A stretch of DNA of 9,524 nucleotides from Armatimonadetes bacterium UBA5829 (GCA_002431715.1 DJHI01000120.1:1-9524); one strand, 5' to 3'. Shown: positions 1-5,796, counted from the stretch's first letter. Program-made: numbers and translations. The notes: generated by a model not told the origin, from the letters alone.

Positions 1-243
1 GGACTTCAGTCCCGAAACGAACTAGCTTATATTCAACAACCTTCCCAGCATTCTATCCTCAACCGACCAACCTGTCAATTTCCTGCCATCCCTTCCCCAA
101 CACCCAATACCTAACACCCAACACCCATCATCCGGCATCTGAAAAAATCTAGCCGTGCGGAAGGAAACATTTGCGCCGCTGAATAAGTATCATGGTTGGT
201 ACTTCAATCAATAAGCAAGTAGATATATAGGAGGAATTACTGA
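1..243. other. Non-coding leader upstream of ppdK
   Basis: No convincing gene was seen on either strand. The first 12 bases form a short palindrome (GGACT, 2-base gap, AGTCC) that may be the edge of a dispersed palindromic repeat cut by the window. A heptamer repeat follows at 96-130. The last 20 bases carry the strong ribosome site of ppdK (AGGAGG, 229-234, nine bases before the ATG). I could not fix a ppdK promoter: the TATCAT at 188-193 and the TA-rich stretch at 220-229 lack a well-spaced -35. Confidence 0.6.
96..130. repeat. Short tandem heptamer repeat, consensus CCCAACA
   Basis: Five adjacent 7-base units keep exact phase at 96, 103, 110, 117 and 124. Two match CCCAACA exactly and three differ from it by one base. 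A sixth, more diverged unit may follow at 131-137. The opposite strand reads TGTTGGG. The array lies about 115 bp before the ppdK start. It resembles the intergenic heptanucleotide repeats known from cyanobacteria and many environmental genomes; a function is not evident. Confidence 0.7.
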
Positions 244-2922
244 ATGTCCGACAAGAAACGCGTATACCTGTTCCGAGAGGGTAACGCTACTATGAGAGAC
301 CTCCTCGGCGGTAAGGGCGCGAACCTGGCTGAGATGACCAATATCGGTCTGCCCGTTCCCCCTGGTTTTACCATCACCACCGAGACCTGCAATGAATATA
401 CCAAGCTCGGCAAGCTCCCCGATGGACTCTGGGAAGACGTTCTCGCCGCACTCGCCGATGTTGAAAAAGACATGGGCAAGAAGCTCGGCGATTCCAATAA
501 CCCGCTTTTGGTATCCGTTCGCTCCGGCGCAAAGTTCTCTATGCCGGGTATGATGGACACAGTCCTTAACCTCGGCCTTAACGATGAGACCCTCAAGGGT
601 ATCGTCGCAGCCACAGGCGCCGAAAGATTCGCCTATGACGCATATCGCCGATTCCTTATGATGTTCTCCGATATCGTCCTTTCAAACGATTATCCGAAGC
701 TCGCGAAGCATCACTTCGAAGTGATCTTCGATGCCCTCAAAGAGAAAAAGGGCGCCAAGGTCGATACCGAAGTCGACGCCGAAGGCCTTAAGGAACTGGT
801 TGCTCAGTATAAGGTATACTTCAAGGAAGTGACCGGCAGCGACTTCCCGACCGATCCGATGGAGCAGCTCAAGCTTGCCATCATCGCCGTTTTCAAGAGC
901 TGGAACAACGAGCGAGCCATCATCTACCGCAACCGCGAAAAGATTTCCCACGACCTCGGAACCGCCGTCAACGTGCAGACTATGGTCTTCGGAAACATGG
1001 GCGACGACTGCGGAACCGGCGTCGCATTCACCCGCAACGCCGCTACCGGTGAGAACAAGCTCTTCGGCGAGTTCCTCAAGAACGCTCAGGGCGAGGACGT
1101 TGTCGCGGGCGTGCGAACCCCTGAAGAGATCGCTCAGCTTGCAGACGAGTTCCCGGCTATTTATAAGCAGTTCACCGATATCGCTCAGAAGCTCGAAGAT
1201 CACTATCGAGATATGCAGGATATCGAGTTCACAATCGAGAAGGGCAGGCTCTTCATCCTTCAGTGCCGATCCGGCAAGCGCACAGGCGTTGCAGCCGTCA
1301 AGATCGCCGTTGACATGGTCAACGAGAAGCGCATCAGCAAGGAAGAAGCTCTGACCCGAGTCCCGCCGGAAGCTCTCGAACAGCTCCTTCACCCGCGCAT
1401 CAAGACCGCAAAGGGCGCTGAAGCTATCGCTAAGGGTCTCAATGCAGGACCCGGCGGCGCATCCGGTAAGATCGCTCTCGACTCCAAGGCCGCTATCGCG
1501 ATGGCCGCTAAGGGCGAGAAAGTTATCCTCGTTCGCAAAGAGACCAACCCGGACGACCTCGGTGGAATGCTTGCCGCTAAGGGTGTTCTTACCCAGCTCG
1601 GCGGACGCACCAGCCACGCCGCTCTTATCGCTCGCCAGTACGGCATCCCGACAGTCTGCGGATGCGGCGCGATCAAGATCGACGAACCCAAGAAGACCGT
1701 CACCGTGGGTGACCTTACTCTCAAGGAAGGCGACGTCATCACAATTGATGGAACCCTCGGCCTTGTATATAATGTAGAGCTTGAGACCGAACCGGCCACC
1801 GTTACCGGCGACTTCGGCACATTCATGGGCTGGGCTGATGAAGTCCGCAAGCTCGGCGTTCGCGCAAATGCCGACAATCCCGAGCATGCCGCCGACGCAG
1901 TTGCGCTCGGAGCTGAAGGTATCGGACTCTGCCGCACTGAGCATATGTTCCTGGGCGCAGAGCGCACCCCGCTCGTAGCCAACATGATTTTGGCCGAAGA
2001 CGAAACCACCCGCCAGGAAGCTCTAGACAAGCTCCTTCCTCTGCAGCGAAGTGACTTCGTTGGCATCTTCAAGGCAATGGGCGGCAGGCCGGTCACCGTT
2101 CGTCTGATCGACCCGCCTCTGCACGAGTTCCTCCCGAACATGGACGAACTCCTTGTGGAAGTCACTGAGATCAAGTGCAAGAATCCGAACTCTCCCGAGC
2201 TGCCTGAGAAGGAAAAACTGCTCAAGAAGGTCGTGGACATGCACGAGCAGAACCCGATGCTCGGTCTCAGAGGCTGCCGTCTCTCGATCTACTTCCCCGG
2301 CATCGTGAATATGCAGGTCGGCGCCTTGATCGGAGCAGCTTGTGAAGTCAAGAAGTCCGGCATGGACGTGCATCCTGAGATCATGATCCCGCTTATCGGC
2401 ACCGTCAACGAGCTTACCTATCTTAAGGACCAGCTCACCAAGGTCGCCGAGGACACCATGAAGGCTGAGGGCATCCAGGTCGATTATAAGATCGGCACGA
2501 TGATCGAGATTCCGCGCGCAGCCCTCACCGCTGATGAGATCGCTAAGGAAGCTCAGTTCTTCAGCTTCGGAACCAACGACCTCACCCAGATGGGCTATGG
2601 AATCAGCCGCGACGACGCAGCGAAGTTCCTCCCGCTCTATATCGACAAGCAGATATTCAAGACCGACCCGACCGACACTATCGATCAGAAGGGTATCGGC
2701 CGCTTGATGAAAATCTGCGTAGAGGATGCGAAGGCTGTCAATCCGACAATCAAGCTTGGAATCTGCGGTGAGCACGGCGGCGAGCCAGACAGCGTCAAGT
2801 TCTGCCACAGAATCGGCCTGAACTACGTTTCCTGCTCACCCAAGCGCATCCCTGTCGCTCGACTCGCAGCCGCCCAGGCCGTGATCGAGGAGAAGGGAAA
2901 CGCAGCAGCAAGAGACAAATAG
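244..2922 (+). CDS. ppdK: Pyruvate, phosphate dikinase
   Basis: Cytoplasmic enzyme interconverting pyruvate + ATP + Pi and phosphoenolpyruvate + AMP + PPi, used in glycolysis or gluconeogenesis according to the organism. At 892 residues it is full length for the family (about 870-900). Visible in order: the N-terminal nucleotide-binding part with GGKGANLAEM (22-31), SVRSGAKFSMPGMMDT and MQDIEFTIEKGRLFILQ; the swivelling phosphohistidine domain with GGRTSHAALIARQYGIPTVCG, in which His458 is the phosphate carrier; and the C-terminal PEP/pyruvate barrel with RPVTVRLIDPPLHEFLP, GLRGCR, FGTNDLTQM (775-783) and CGEHGG, in which Cys841 is the expected proton donor. No key residue is missing. AGGAGG nine bases upstream fixes the start. 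Codons end mostly in C or G, as in a highly expressed gene, which also explains the long antisense shadow frames. It is apparently monocistronic, with its own terminator. Confidence 0.98.
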   Translation: MSDKKRVYLFREGNATMRDLLGGKGANLAEMTNIGLPVPPGFTITTETCNEYTKLGKLPDGLWEDVLAALADVEKDMGKKLGDSNNPLLVSVRSGAKFSMPGMMDTVLNLGLNDETLKGIVAATGAERFAYDAYRRFLMMFSDIVLSNDYPKLAKHHFEVIFDALKEKKGAKVDTEVDAEGLKELVAQYKVYFKEVTGSDFPTDPMEQLKLAIIAVFKSWNNERAIIYRNREKISHDLGTAVNVQTMVFGNMGDDCGTGVAFTRNAATGENKLFGEFLKNAQGEDVVAGVRTPEEIAQLADEFPAIYKQFTDIAQKLEDHYRDMQDIEFTIEKGRLFILQCRSGKRTGVAAVKIAVDMVNEKRISKEEALTRVPPEALEQLLHPRIKTAKGAEAIAKGLNAGPGGASGKIALDSKAAIAMAAKGEKVILVRKETNPDDLGGMLAAKGVLTQLGGRTSHAALIARQYGIPTVCGCGAIKIDEPKKTVTVGDLTLKEGDVITIDGTLGLVYNVELETEPATVTGDFGTFMGWADEVRKLGVRANADNPEHAADAVALGAEGIGLCRTEHMFLGAERTPLVANMILAEDETTRQEALDKLLPLQRSDFVGIFKAMGGRPVTVRLIDPPLHEFLPNMDELLVEVTEIKCKNPNSPELPEKEKLLKKVVDMHEQNPMLGLRGCRLSIYFPGIVNMQVGALIGAACEVKKSGMDVHPEIMIPLIGTVNELTYLKDQLTKVAEDTMKAEGIQVDYKIGTMIEIPRAALTADEIAKEAQFFSFGTNDLTQMGYGISRDDAAKFLPLYIDKQIFKTDPTDTIDQKGIGRLMKICVEDAKAVNPTIKLGICGEHGGEPDSVKFCHRIGLNYVSCSPKRIPVARLAAAQAVIEEKGNAAARDK

Positions 2923-2960
2923 GTCGGATGGTTCGATAATCTGATTGTTTGATCGATAAT

Positions 2961-2998
2961 AAACCCCCGGTTGGTGGAAACACCGGCCGGGGGTTTTT
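2961..2998 (+). terminator. Intrinsic terminator of ppdK
   Basis: A 16-bp stem starts with AAACCCCCGG (2961-2970) pairing with CCGGGGGTTT (2987-2996). It continues through two U-G wobble pairs and GGTG/CACC, and is capped by GAAA (2977-2980), a stable GNRA tetraloop. A run of five T follows (2994-2998). It lies 38 bases after the ppdK stop. The other strand has no clean T run, so it probably acts on ppdK only. Confidence 0.95.
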
Positions 2999-3010
2999 CA
3001 TTAAATAGCT

Positions 3011-3031
3011 GAGAGTGGAAAAGTGGAAAGT
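3011..3031 (+). repeat. Fragment of a GAGAGTGGA / AAGTGGAAAGT dispersed repeat
   Basis: Two words here, GAGAGTGGA (3011-3019) and AAGTGGAAAGT (3021-3031), recur on the opposite strand in the spacer at 7653-7752 (at 7718-7726 and 7742-7752). The word order differs between the two places. Both sites are intergenic, so they look like copies of one degenerate purine-rich repeat family. Confidence 0.55.
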
Positions 3032-3060
3032 TTGGATAGATTGTATAACCCTCCACGCTC

Positions 3061-3089
3061 CGTCATTCCGAGCGAGTTTGATGAATCTG
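3061..3089. repeat. Possible copy of a dispersed CATTCCGAGCG-type repeat
   Basis: The stretch CGTCATTCCGAGCGAG followed by GAATCTGC closely resembles an intergenic repeat seen in many environmental bacterial genomes, of the form CATTCCGAGCGAAGCGAGG followed by AATCT. Only one copy is visible in this window, so the call rests on remembered similarity. Confidence 0.45.
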
Positions 3090-3172
3090 CTTTTGGTTTG
3101 ATATATGTCATTATTAGCCTGTTTGCCATATGAAATAACAACCTTAGCAAAATAGCAGTCAATGGTGAACTA

Positions 3173-3298
3173 ATGCCATCATTGACACGACAAATAGCTG
3201 TGAAGTATTATGGTGAAGCATTTAAACTCATTGTGATAAATATGCCGGTGGTTCTTGTGTGCTTACCGGATGGAAGCGCAAAAGGAGATCGACTATGA
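3173..3298 (+). CDS. Possible 41-aa leader ORF coupled to the membrane protein
   Basis: ATG at 3173 opens 41 codons and the TGA stop (3296-3298) overlaps the next start (3295) in the classic ATGA arrangement, which suggests translational coupling. The predicted peptide begins MPSLTRQIAVKYYGEAF and ends LPDGSAKGDRL. Its end faintly recalls the end of DUF3006 small proteins (LPEGAKEGD-L), but this is an impression, not a match. Evidence against it: only a weak GGTGA precedes the ATG, and the best promoter (3182-3211) lies inside the frame, so transcripts from it would contain only the in-frame ATG at 3242 (18 codons). It may be chance, a leader peptide or a decayed gene. Confidence 0.28.
   Translation: MPSLTRQIAVKYYGEAFKLIVINMPVVLVCLPDGSAKGDRL
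3182..3211 (+). promoter_or_regulatory. Sigma70-type promoter for the membrane protein gene
   Basis: A perfect TTGACA (3182-3187) and TATTAT (3206-3211, five of six consensus bases) are separated by 18 bases. The expected start is near 3218, giving a leader of about 77 nt. The -35 overlaps the right arm of an inverted repeat (GTCAATG 3158-3164, CATTGAC 3180-3186) that could be an operator. Confidence 0.65.
3280..3287 (+). promoter_or_regulatory. Ribosome site that fixes the start at 3295
   Basis: AAAAGGAG ends seven bases before ATG 3295. It decides for this start over the in-frame GTG at 3259, which has no ribosome site and would add a 12-residue basic extension running through the AAAGGAG itself. 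Confidence 0.85.
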
Positions 3299-4011
3299 AA
3301 GCGATCGGTAGTTGGCTGTTACTTTGCCTGGTCGGTATTGCGGCGTTGGGACTGCTTGCGTTTATGGGCAAGTCGCAGTTGGAGAATGTTCCTAAAAGCA
3401 AGCCTGTTCACTCCAAAACTGTGCAGGTCTCCACCAAATCTCAGCAAGCCGATTCGATGCAGAGCAAGCATCTAAAATCGAAGACCACAGTGGCTTCAGG
3501 CGAATCGCCACACGCTGATACTTCCAAAAGTAAGCCGTTTGCGATAAAAAGTATCCCCGCCATATATGTCCTGGGCTTTTTTGTATGCTTTACAGGATGG
3601 TACATAGGGCGCGAGGTTTCTTATCGGTTTCTTAAAGGTCATTACAATCTGGGTTGGACCGTCGGCATTACTCACGGAGTTGTGCGTTCAATTATTGCGG
3701 TAGCTCTGTCCTTTGTCTTTTTTAGGTTGATGATGCGTCCGAGTATGTCTATGTGGGCTCCGTTTGTCCTGGCAACTGCATATCCCGCATTTTGCGGGCT
3801 TGTGTCTAATAAGAATCCGAACAGACTGGAGATAACGCGTCGAACCGTCACCTGCATGACCGCGTTTGGCCCGCTCGACAGATCGGAAGAGCCAAATGTA
3901 AGAAGGATGATTGAAGAGGATATAGCCAAGGAAAGGGCATGGGGATGGGGTGAGCTTATCGGGTGTGCGATAATAATCGCTATTGCCGCAGCCGTTTGGT
4001 GGAGCATGTAA
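3295..4011 (+). CDS. Unrecognised multi-pass membrane protein
   Basis: A 238-residue protein that I do not recognise. Seen in it: an N-terminal hydrophobic segment (about 4-24); a hydrophilic Ser/Lys/Thr-rich linker (26-86); hydrophobic segments at about 88-105, 122-146 and 152-171; a charged soluble stretch (172-215) with Arg-Arg pairs and an acidic patch (EEDIAKE); and a last membrane segment (219-236) ending WWSM at the C terminus. The linker holds a decayed duplication: residues 40-58 and 62-80 align without gaps with about 9 of 19 identities, including SKT, S-S and AD, and both end SK. The N terminus could be an anchor or an uncleaved signal. It has its own promoter and terminator. Codon use is less biased than in ppdK, in keeping with low expression. 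No function is assigned. Confidence 0.8.
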   Translation: MKAIGSWLLLCLVGIAALGLLAFMGKSQLENVPKSKPVHSKTVQVSTKSQQADSMQSKHLKSKTTVASGESPHADTSKSKPFAIKSIPAIYVLGFFVCFTGWYIGREVSYRFLKGHYNLGWTVGITHGVVRSIIAVALSFVFFRLMMRPSMSMWAPFVLATAYPAFCGLVSNKNPNRLEITRRTVTCMTAFGPLDRSEEPNVRRMIEEDIAKERAWGWGELIGCAIIIAIAAAVWWSM

Positions 4012-4070
4012 TTTGTGTATTGGATATTCAGATATTTATCGGGTCCAAACCGGCCTAATATGCAAAAGCG

Positions 4071-4099
4071 AACCCTCGGTTTCTGAGGGTTTTTGTTTT
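4071..4099 (+). terminator. Intrinsic terminator after the membrane protein gene
   Basis: AACCCTC (4071-4077) pairs perfectly with GAGGGTT (4085-4091) across a 7-base loop and is followed by TTTGTTTT. It sits between two convergent genes. On the minus strand the stem is followed by CGCTTTTGC, so it may also end the prepilin transcript, less efficiently. Confidence 0.85.
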
Positions 4100-4131
4100 C
4101 TTCATAAAGTGAATACGTAACTGATGCTGAT

Positions 4132-4833
4132 CTATATCCTCTTCCATGCCAGTTTGGCGTATGCCCTGTGATCTACCCAGTTGGCATGGCCGTCACAAAA
4201 TGCAAAATTGCATCCGCCGACGTGCACATCTGTCGGTTCATCTATTCCAAAGCCGAAGTAACCATCGCAGATCGGGTAACAGACGCCATCCGATGTGTTT
4301 CTCGTTCCGCCTCCTTCACAGATCAGCATAACAAACTTCGAGCAGTTGTTTACAAGAGCTTCCGTGACCGGTTTGTTATTGTTTAAATCTCGGTCCAGGT
4401 TGTTGTTCATAGAGTAGCTTAGCCCGAACTGATACATATGAGCGGGGTCGAGTTTCTTTCTTGCGTGTGTGTCCGAAGGGCAGATATAAGTGTTAAGATT
4501 TTTTATATACTTGAATAGACTCCCGTTTTGGATATCCATAGTGTTCTGGTTCCAGTGAGAGTTATTGAGTCTGGCTATAACCCATTCGCCCGCGTTGGTG
4601 CCGTTCTCAATTGCCCTGTGGAGTGGTCCTCCGCCGGGGTAGCATCCATTCCAGTCTCCAAGATACATGCGAAATCCGTTTGCAAGCTGCTTCATGTTGT
4701 TAAGGCATGAAGTCTGTCTGGCTTTCTCTTGCGCCGATGTCAGAACAGGAAACAAAATGGCTGCCAGAATCGCTATAATTGCGATAACCACCAGCAGCTC
4801 AATCAGAGTGAATCCTTGAAACCCTCTTTTCAC
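4132..4833 (-). CDS. Type II secretion/type IV pilus-like prepilin with H-X9-DG domain
   Basis: A 233-residue pseudopilin. The N terminus [19 protein letters not shown] is a textbook class III signal: prepilin peptidase would cut after Gly7, Phe8 would be N-methylated, and Glu12 is the conserved +5 glutamate. The hydrophobic helix runs to about residue 31, followed by the [13 protein letters not shown] segment. The C terminus has the H-X9-DG motif (His204, Asp214-Gly215) of the DUF1559-type family. Cysteines in TSCLNN, YICPSD, NNCSK and near the C terminus could form disulfides outside the membrane. The start is GTG, with AGAGGTG seven bases upstream. It stands alone with its own promoter and no secretion or pilus machinery nearby. 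Such proteins occur as large paralogous sets in Armatimonadota and Planctomycetota, and the role of single members is unknown. Confidence 0.93.
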   Translation of the reverse strand: MKRGFQGFTLIELLVVIAIIAILAAILFPVLTSAQEKARQTSCLNNMKQLANGFRMYLGDWNGCYPGGGPLHRAIENGTNAGEWVIARLNNSHWNQNTMDIQNGSLFKYIKNLNTYICPSDTHARKKLDPAHMYQFGLSYSMNNNLDRDLNNNKPVTEALVNNCSKFVMLICEGGGTRNTSDGVCYPICDGYFGFGIDEPTDVHVGGCNFAFCDGHANWVDHRAYAKLAWKRI

Positions 4834-4871
4834 TACTACCCACCTCTGTAAGCTTAAGGCTCAATGATTGA

Positions 4872-4900
4872 ATGTTACATTGGCTTTACCTGTCTGTCAA
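4872..4900 (-). promoter_or_regulatory. Promoter of the prepilin gene
   Basis: On the minus strand a perfect TTGACA (4900-4895) is followed after 17 bases by TAACAT (4877-4872, four of six consensus bases). The expected start is near 4865, about 32 nt before the GTG start at 4833. Confidence 0.65.
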
Positions 4901-4903
4901 CGG

Positions 4904-4920
4904 AATTATTGCAAATAATT
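4904..4920. repeat. AT-rich perfect inverted repeat next to the prepilin -35
   Basis: AATTATT (4904-4910) and AATAATT (4914-4920) are exact reverse complements around GCA. The repeat begins four bases upstream of the prepilin -35 hexamer, where an activator or UP-like element would sit. AT-richness makes chance more likely. Confidence 0.4.
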
Positions 4921-4981
4921 ACATAATATGCCTGAGAAGTTCGGTTGTGATATTTTTATCATAGATAACTATTATGGACGC

Positions 4982-5010
4982 TTGCATGGAGATCGAAAAC
5001 CTGGTATAAT
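4982..5010 (+). promoter_or_regulatory. Extended -10 promoter of the candidate small RNA
   Basis: TTGCAT (4982-4987) lies 17 bases from a perfect TATAAT (5005-5010), and TGG directly before the -10 forms an extended -10. Initiation is expected at about 5016-5018. No ORF with a ribosome site follows before the terminator at 5064. Confidence 0.75.
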
Positions 5011-5019
5011 TACCAGGTT
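4998..5019. promoter_or_regulatory. Perfect inverted repeat over the -10 box, putative operator
   Basis: AACCTGGTA (4998-5006) and TACCAGGTT (5011-5019) are exact 9-base reverse complements around the four bases TAAT, so the palindrome is centred on the TATAAT box. A dimeric repressor bound here would block polymerase. The repeat ends about where transcription should start, so it should act as DNA rather than as an RNA hairpin. I cannot assign a regulator family. Confidence 0.6.
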
Positions 5020-5086
5020 GGGATATGATTTTATCCCCTCTCCTTTCAATCTCCTTTCATTTTGGGGCCGGCTGGCCCCTTTTTTT
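5017..5086 (+). ncRNA. Candidate small RNA of about 70 nt with doubled anti-SD motif
   Basis: The predicted transcript runs from the start near 5017 to the terminator U tract. It would hold a 5' hairpin (GGGATA 5020-5025 with TATCCC 5032-5037, 6-base loop), an unstructured pyrimidine-rich stretch with two exact copies of TCTCCTTTCA (5039-5048 and 5050-5059), and a terminator hairpin with seven U. This is the layout of trans-acting bacterial small RNAs. CUCCUUU is complementary to Shine-Dalgarno sequences: it can pair over 8 bases with the cyclophilin site (GAAAGGAG, 5145-5152) and over 9 with that of the membrane protein (3281-3289). Alternatively it is an attenuated leader of the cyclophilin gene. 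The start site is predicted, not measured. Confidence 0.55.
5064..5086 (+). terminator. Intrinsic terminator of the candidate small RNA
   Basis: GGGGCC (5064-5069) pairs perfectly with GGCCCC (5074-5079) around the loop GGCT and is followed by seven T (5080-5086). The opposite strand lacks a T run, so it is plus-strand specific. It lies 72 bases before the cyclophilin start, with no gene upstream on this strand for it to end. Confidence 0.93.
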
Positions 5087-5094
5087 ATCGATAC

Positions 5095-5123
5095 TTGACA
5101 ATGAGCCTGAGCTGTGAGATATT
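5095..5123 (+). promoter_or_regulatory. Promoter of the cyclophilin gene
   Basis: A perfect TTGACA (5095-5100) is followed after 17 bases by GATATT (5118-5123, four of six); TATTCT at 19 bases is an alternative -10. Initiation near 5130 gives a leader of about 29 nt. A promoter after the terminator argues that the cyclophilin is expressed independently of the unit upstream. Confidence 0.6.
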
Positions 5124-5158
5124 CTTTCCCAGAAACTCAATCTCGAAAGGAGTAGAAT

Positions 5159-5746
5159 ATGCGATTATCCGTTATGTCCGCGGTTGCTCTGGCAGCGGTC
5201 ATTTCAACAAGCACGACATTTGCCGCCGAGACTCCAAAAGAAGAGAAACCGGAGACAGGCAGATGGGCCGTTATCGAGACAAACAAGGGAACGATCAAGT
5301 TTGCTCTTTATGAGAAGGATGCCCCGATCACAACCAAGAATTTCATCGATCTTGCAAACTCGAAATTCTATGATGGGCTTACTTTCCACAGAGTGGTTCC
5401 CGGATTTGTGATTCAGGGAGGCGACCCTAACGACGACGGAACCGGAGGCTCACCTAATAAGATCAAACTGGAAGTCTCGGCTAAACTCAAGCACGATGCG
5501 GCGGGAGTCGTGGCGATGGCTCGTACGGCTGATCCCAACTCGGCAAGCTGCCAGTTTTATATCACCCTCGACGCTATTCCTTATTTGGATATGAACTATG
5601 CTGTCTTTGGACGAGTGGTCGAAGGGCTCGATGTTGTGAAGAAAATTGAGATAGGCGATGTTATGAAAACAGTGCGGATTGTTGACCCGCCGAAATCCGA
5701 AAAGCCTAAGAAACCTGAACCGAAGAAGACCGAACCTAAGAAATAA
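5159..5746 (+). CDS. Exported cyclophilin-type peptidyl-prolyl cis-trans isomerase
   Basis: A 195-residue protein with a signal peptide (hydrophobic core about 5-21, likely cut near FAA-E), so it probably folds proteins outside the cytoplasm. The cyclophilin domain spans about 36-176: [14 protein letters not shown] carries the catalytic Arg78 with Phe83 and Gln86, and ASCQFYI and YAVFGRV follow. Compared with human CypA, Trp121 is Tyr142, His126 is Tyr147 and Phe113 is Tyr134, so weak cyclosporin binding is expected; this is common in bacterial forms. The C terminus is a Lys/Pro/Glu tail (177-195) with EPKK repeats, perhaps for contact with the cell surface. AAAGGAG six bases upstream fixes the start. 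It has its own promoter and terminator. Confidence 0.95.
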   Translation: MRLSVMSAVALAAVISTSTTFAAETPKEEKPETGRWAVIETNKGTIKFALYEKDAPITTKNFIDLANSKFYDGLTFHRVVPGFVIQGGDPNDDGTGGSPNKIKLEVSAKLKHDAAGVVAMARTADPNSASCQFYITLDAIPYLDMNYAVFGRVVEGLDVVKKIEIGDVMKTVRIVDPPKSEKPKKPEPKKTEPKK

Positions 5747-5758
5747 AAGCAACCTAAG

Positions 5759-5785
5759 CCTCCGGAAAATACTTCGGAGGTTTTT
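5759..5785 (+). terminator. Intrinsic terminator of the cyclophilin gene
   Basis: CCTCCG (5759-5764) pairs with CGGAGG (5775-5780) across a 10-base loop and is followed by five T (5781-5785). It lies between convergent genes. The minus strand side has only a delayed T-rich tract, so ending of ruvC transcripts here would be weaker. Confidence 0.85.
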
Positions 5786-5796
5786 ATTATTACAGG

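Larger units (their letters stand above)
2923..3294. other. Spacer between ppdK and the membrane protein
   Basis: This 372-base gap holds the ppdK terminator, a fragment of a GAGAGTGGA-type repeat (3011-3031), a fragment resembling a widespread CATTCCGAGCG repeat (3061-3089), a promoter (3182-3211) and a possible short leader ORF (3173-3298). Between 3090 and 3157 I see only AT-rich sequence without a recognisable feature. Confidence 0.6.
4834..5158. other. Divergent regulatory spacer between prepilin and cyclophilin
   Basis: This 325-base region has no convincing ORF. It carries the prepilin promoter (minus strand, 4872-4900), an AT-rich inverted repeat (4904-4920), a complete promoter-to-terminator unit with no gene (4982-5086, plus strand) and the cyclophilin promoter (5095-5123). 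Each part is listed separately. Confidence 0.75.

Noticed and set aside
96..130. CRISPR array
   Set aside because: The units are 7 bases, directly adjacent and without spacers; no cas gene is nearby. The same holds for 7653-7680.
188..229. ppdK promoter from TATCAT or the TA-rich stretch before the ribosome site
   Set aside because: No -35-like hexamer lies at 16-18 bases from the first, and the second would start transcription within the ribosome site.
682..1944. A 420-codon open frame antisense to ppdK
   Set aside because: It lies wholly within a certain ppdK gene, has no recognisable domain, and arises from the C/G-ending codon bias of the sense frame.
3259..3294. GTG at 3259 as start of the membrane protein
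   Set aside because: It would place the strong AAAAGGAG ribosome site inside the coding region and has no site of its own; ATG 3295 fits well.
4948..4961. CRP- or FNR-like site (TGATA, TTTT, TATCA)
   Set aside because: Half-site spacing fits neither consensus and the arms are only five bases in AT-rich DNA.
5062..5313. 83-codon plus-strand frame starting in the small-RNA terminator
   Set aside because: It begins at the terminator loop region, overlaps the cyclophilin start in another frame, and has no ribosome site.
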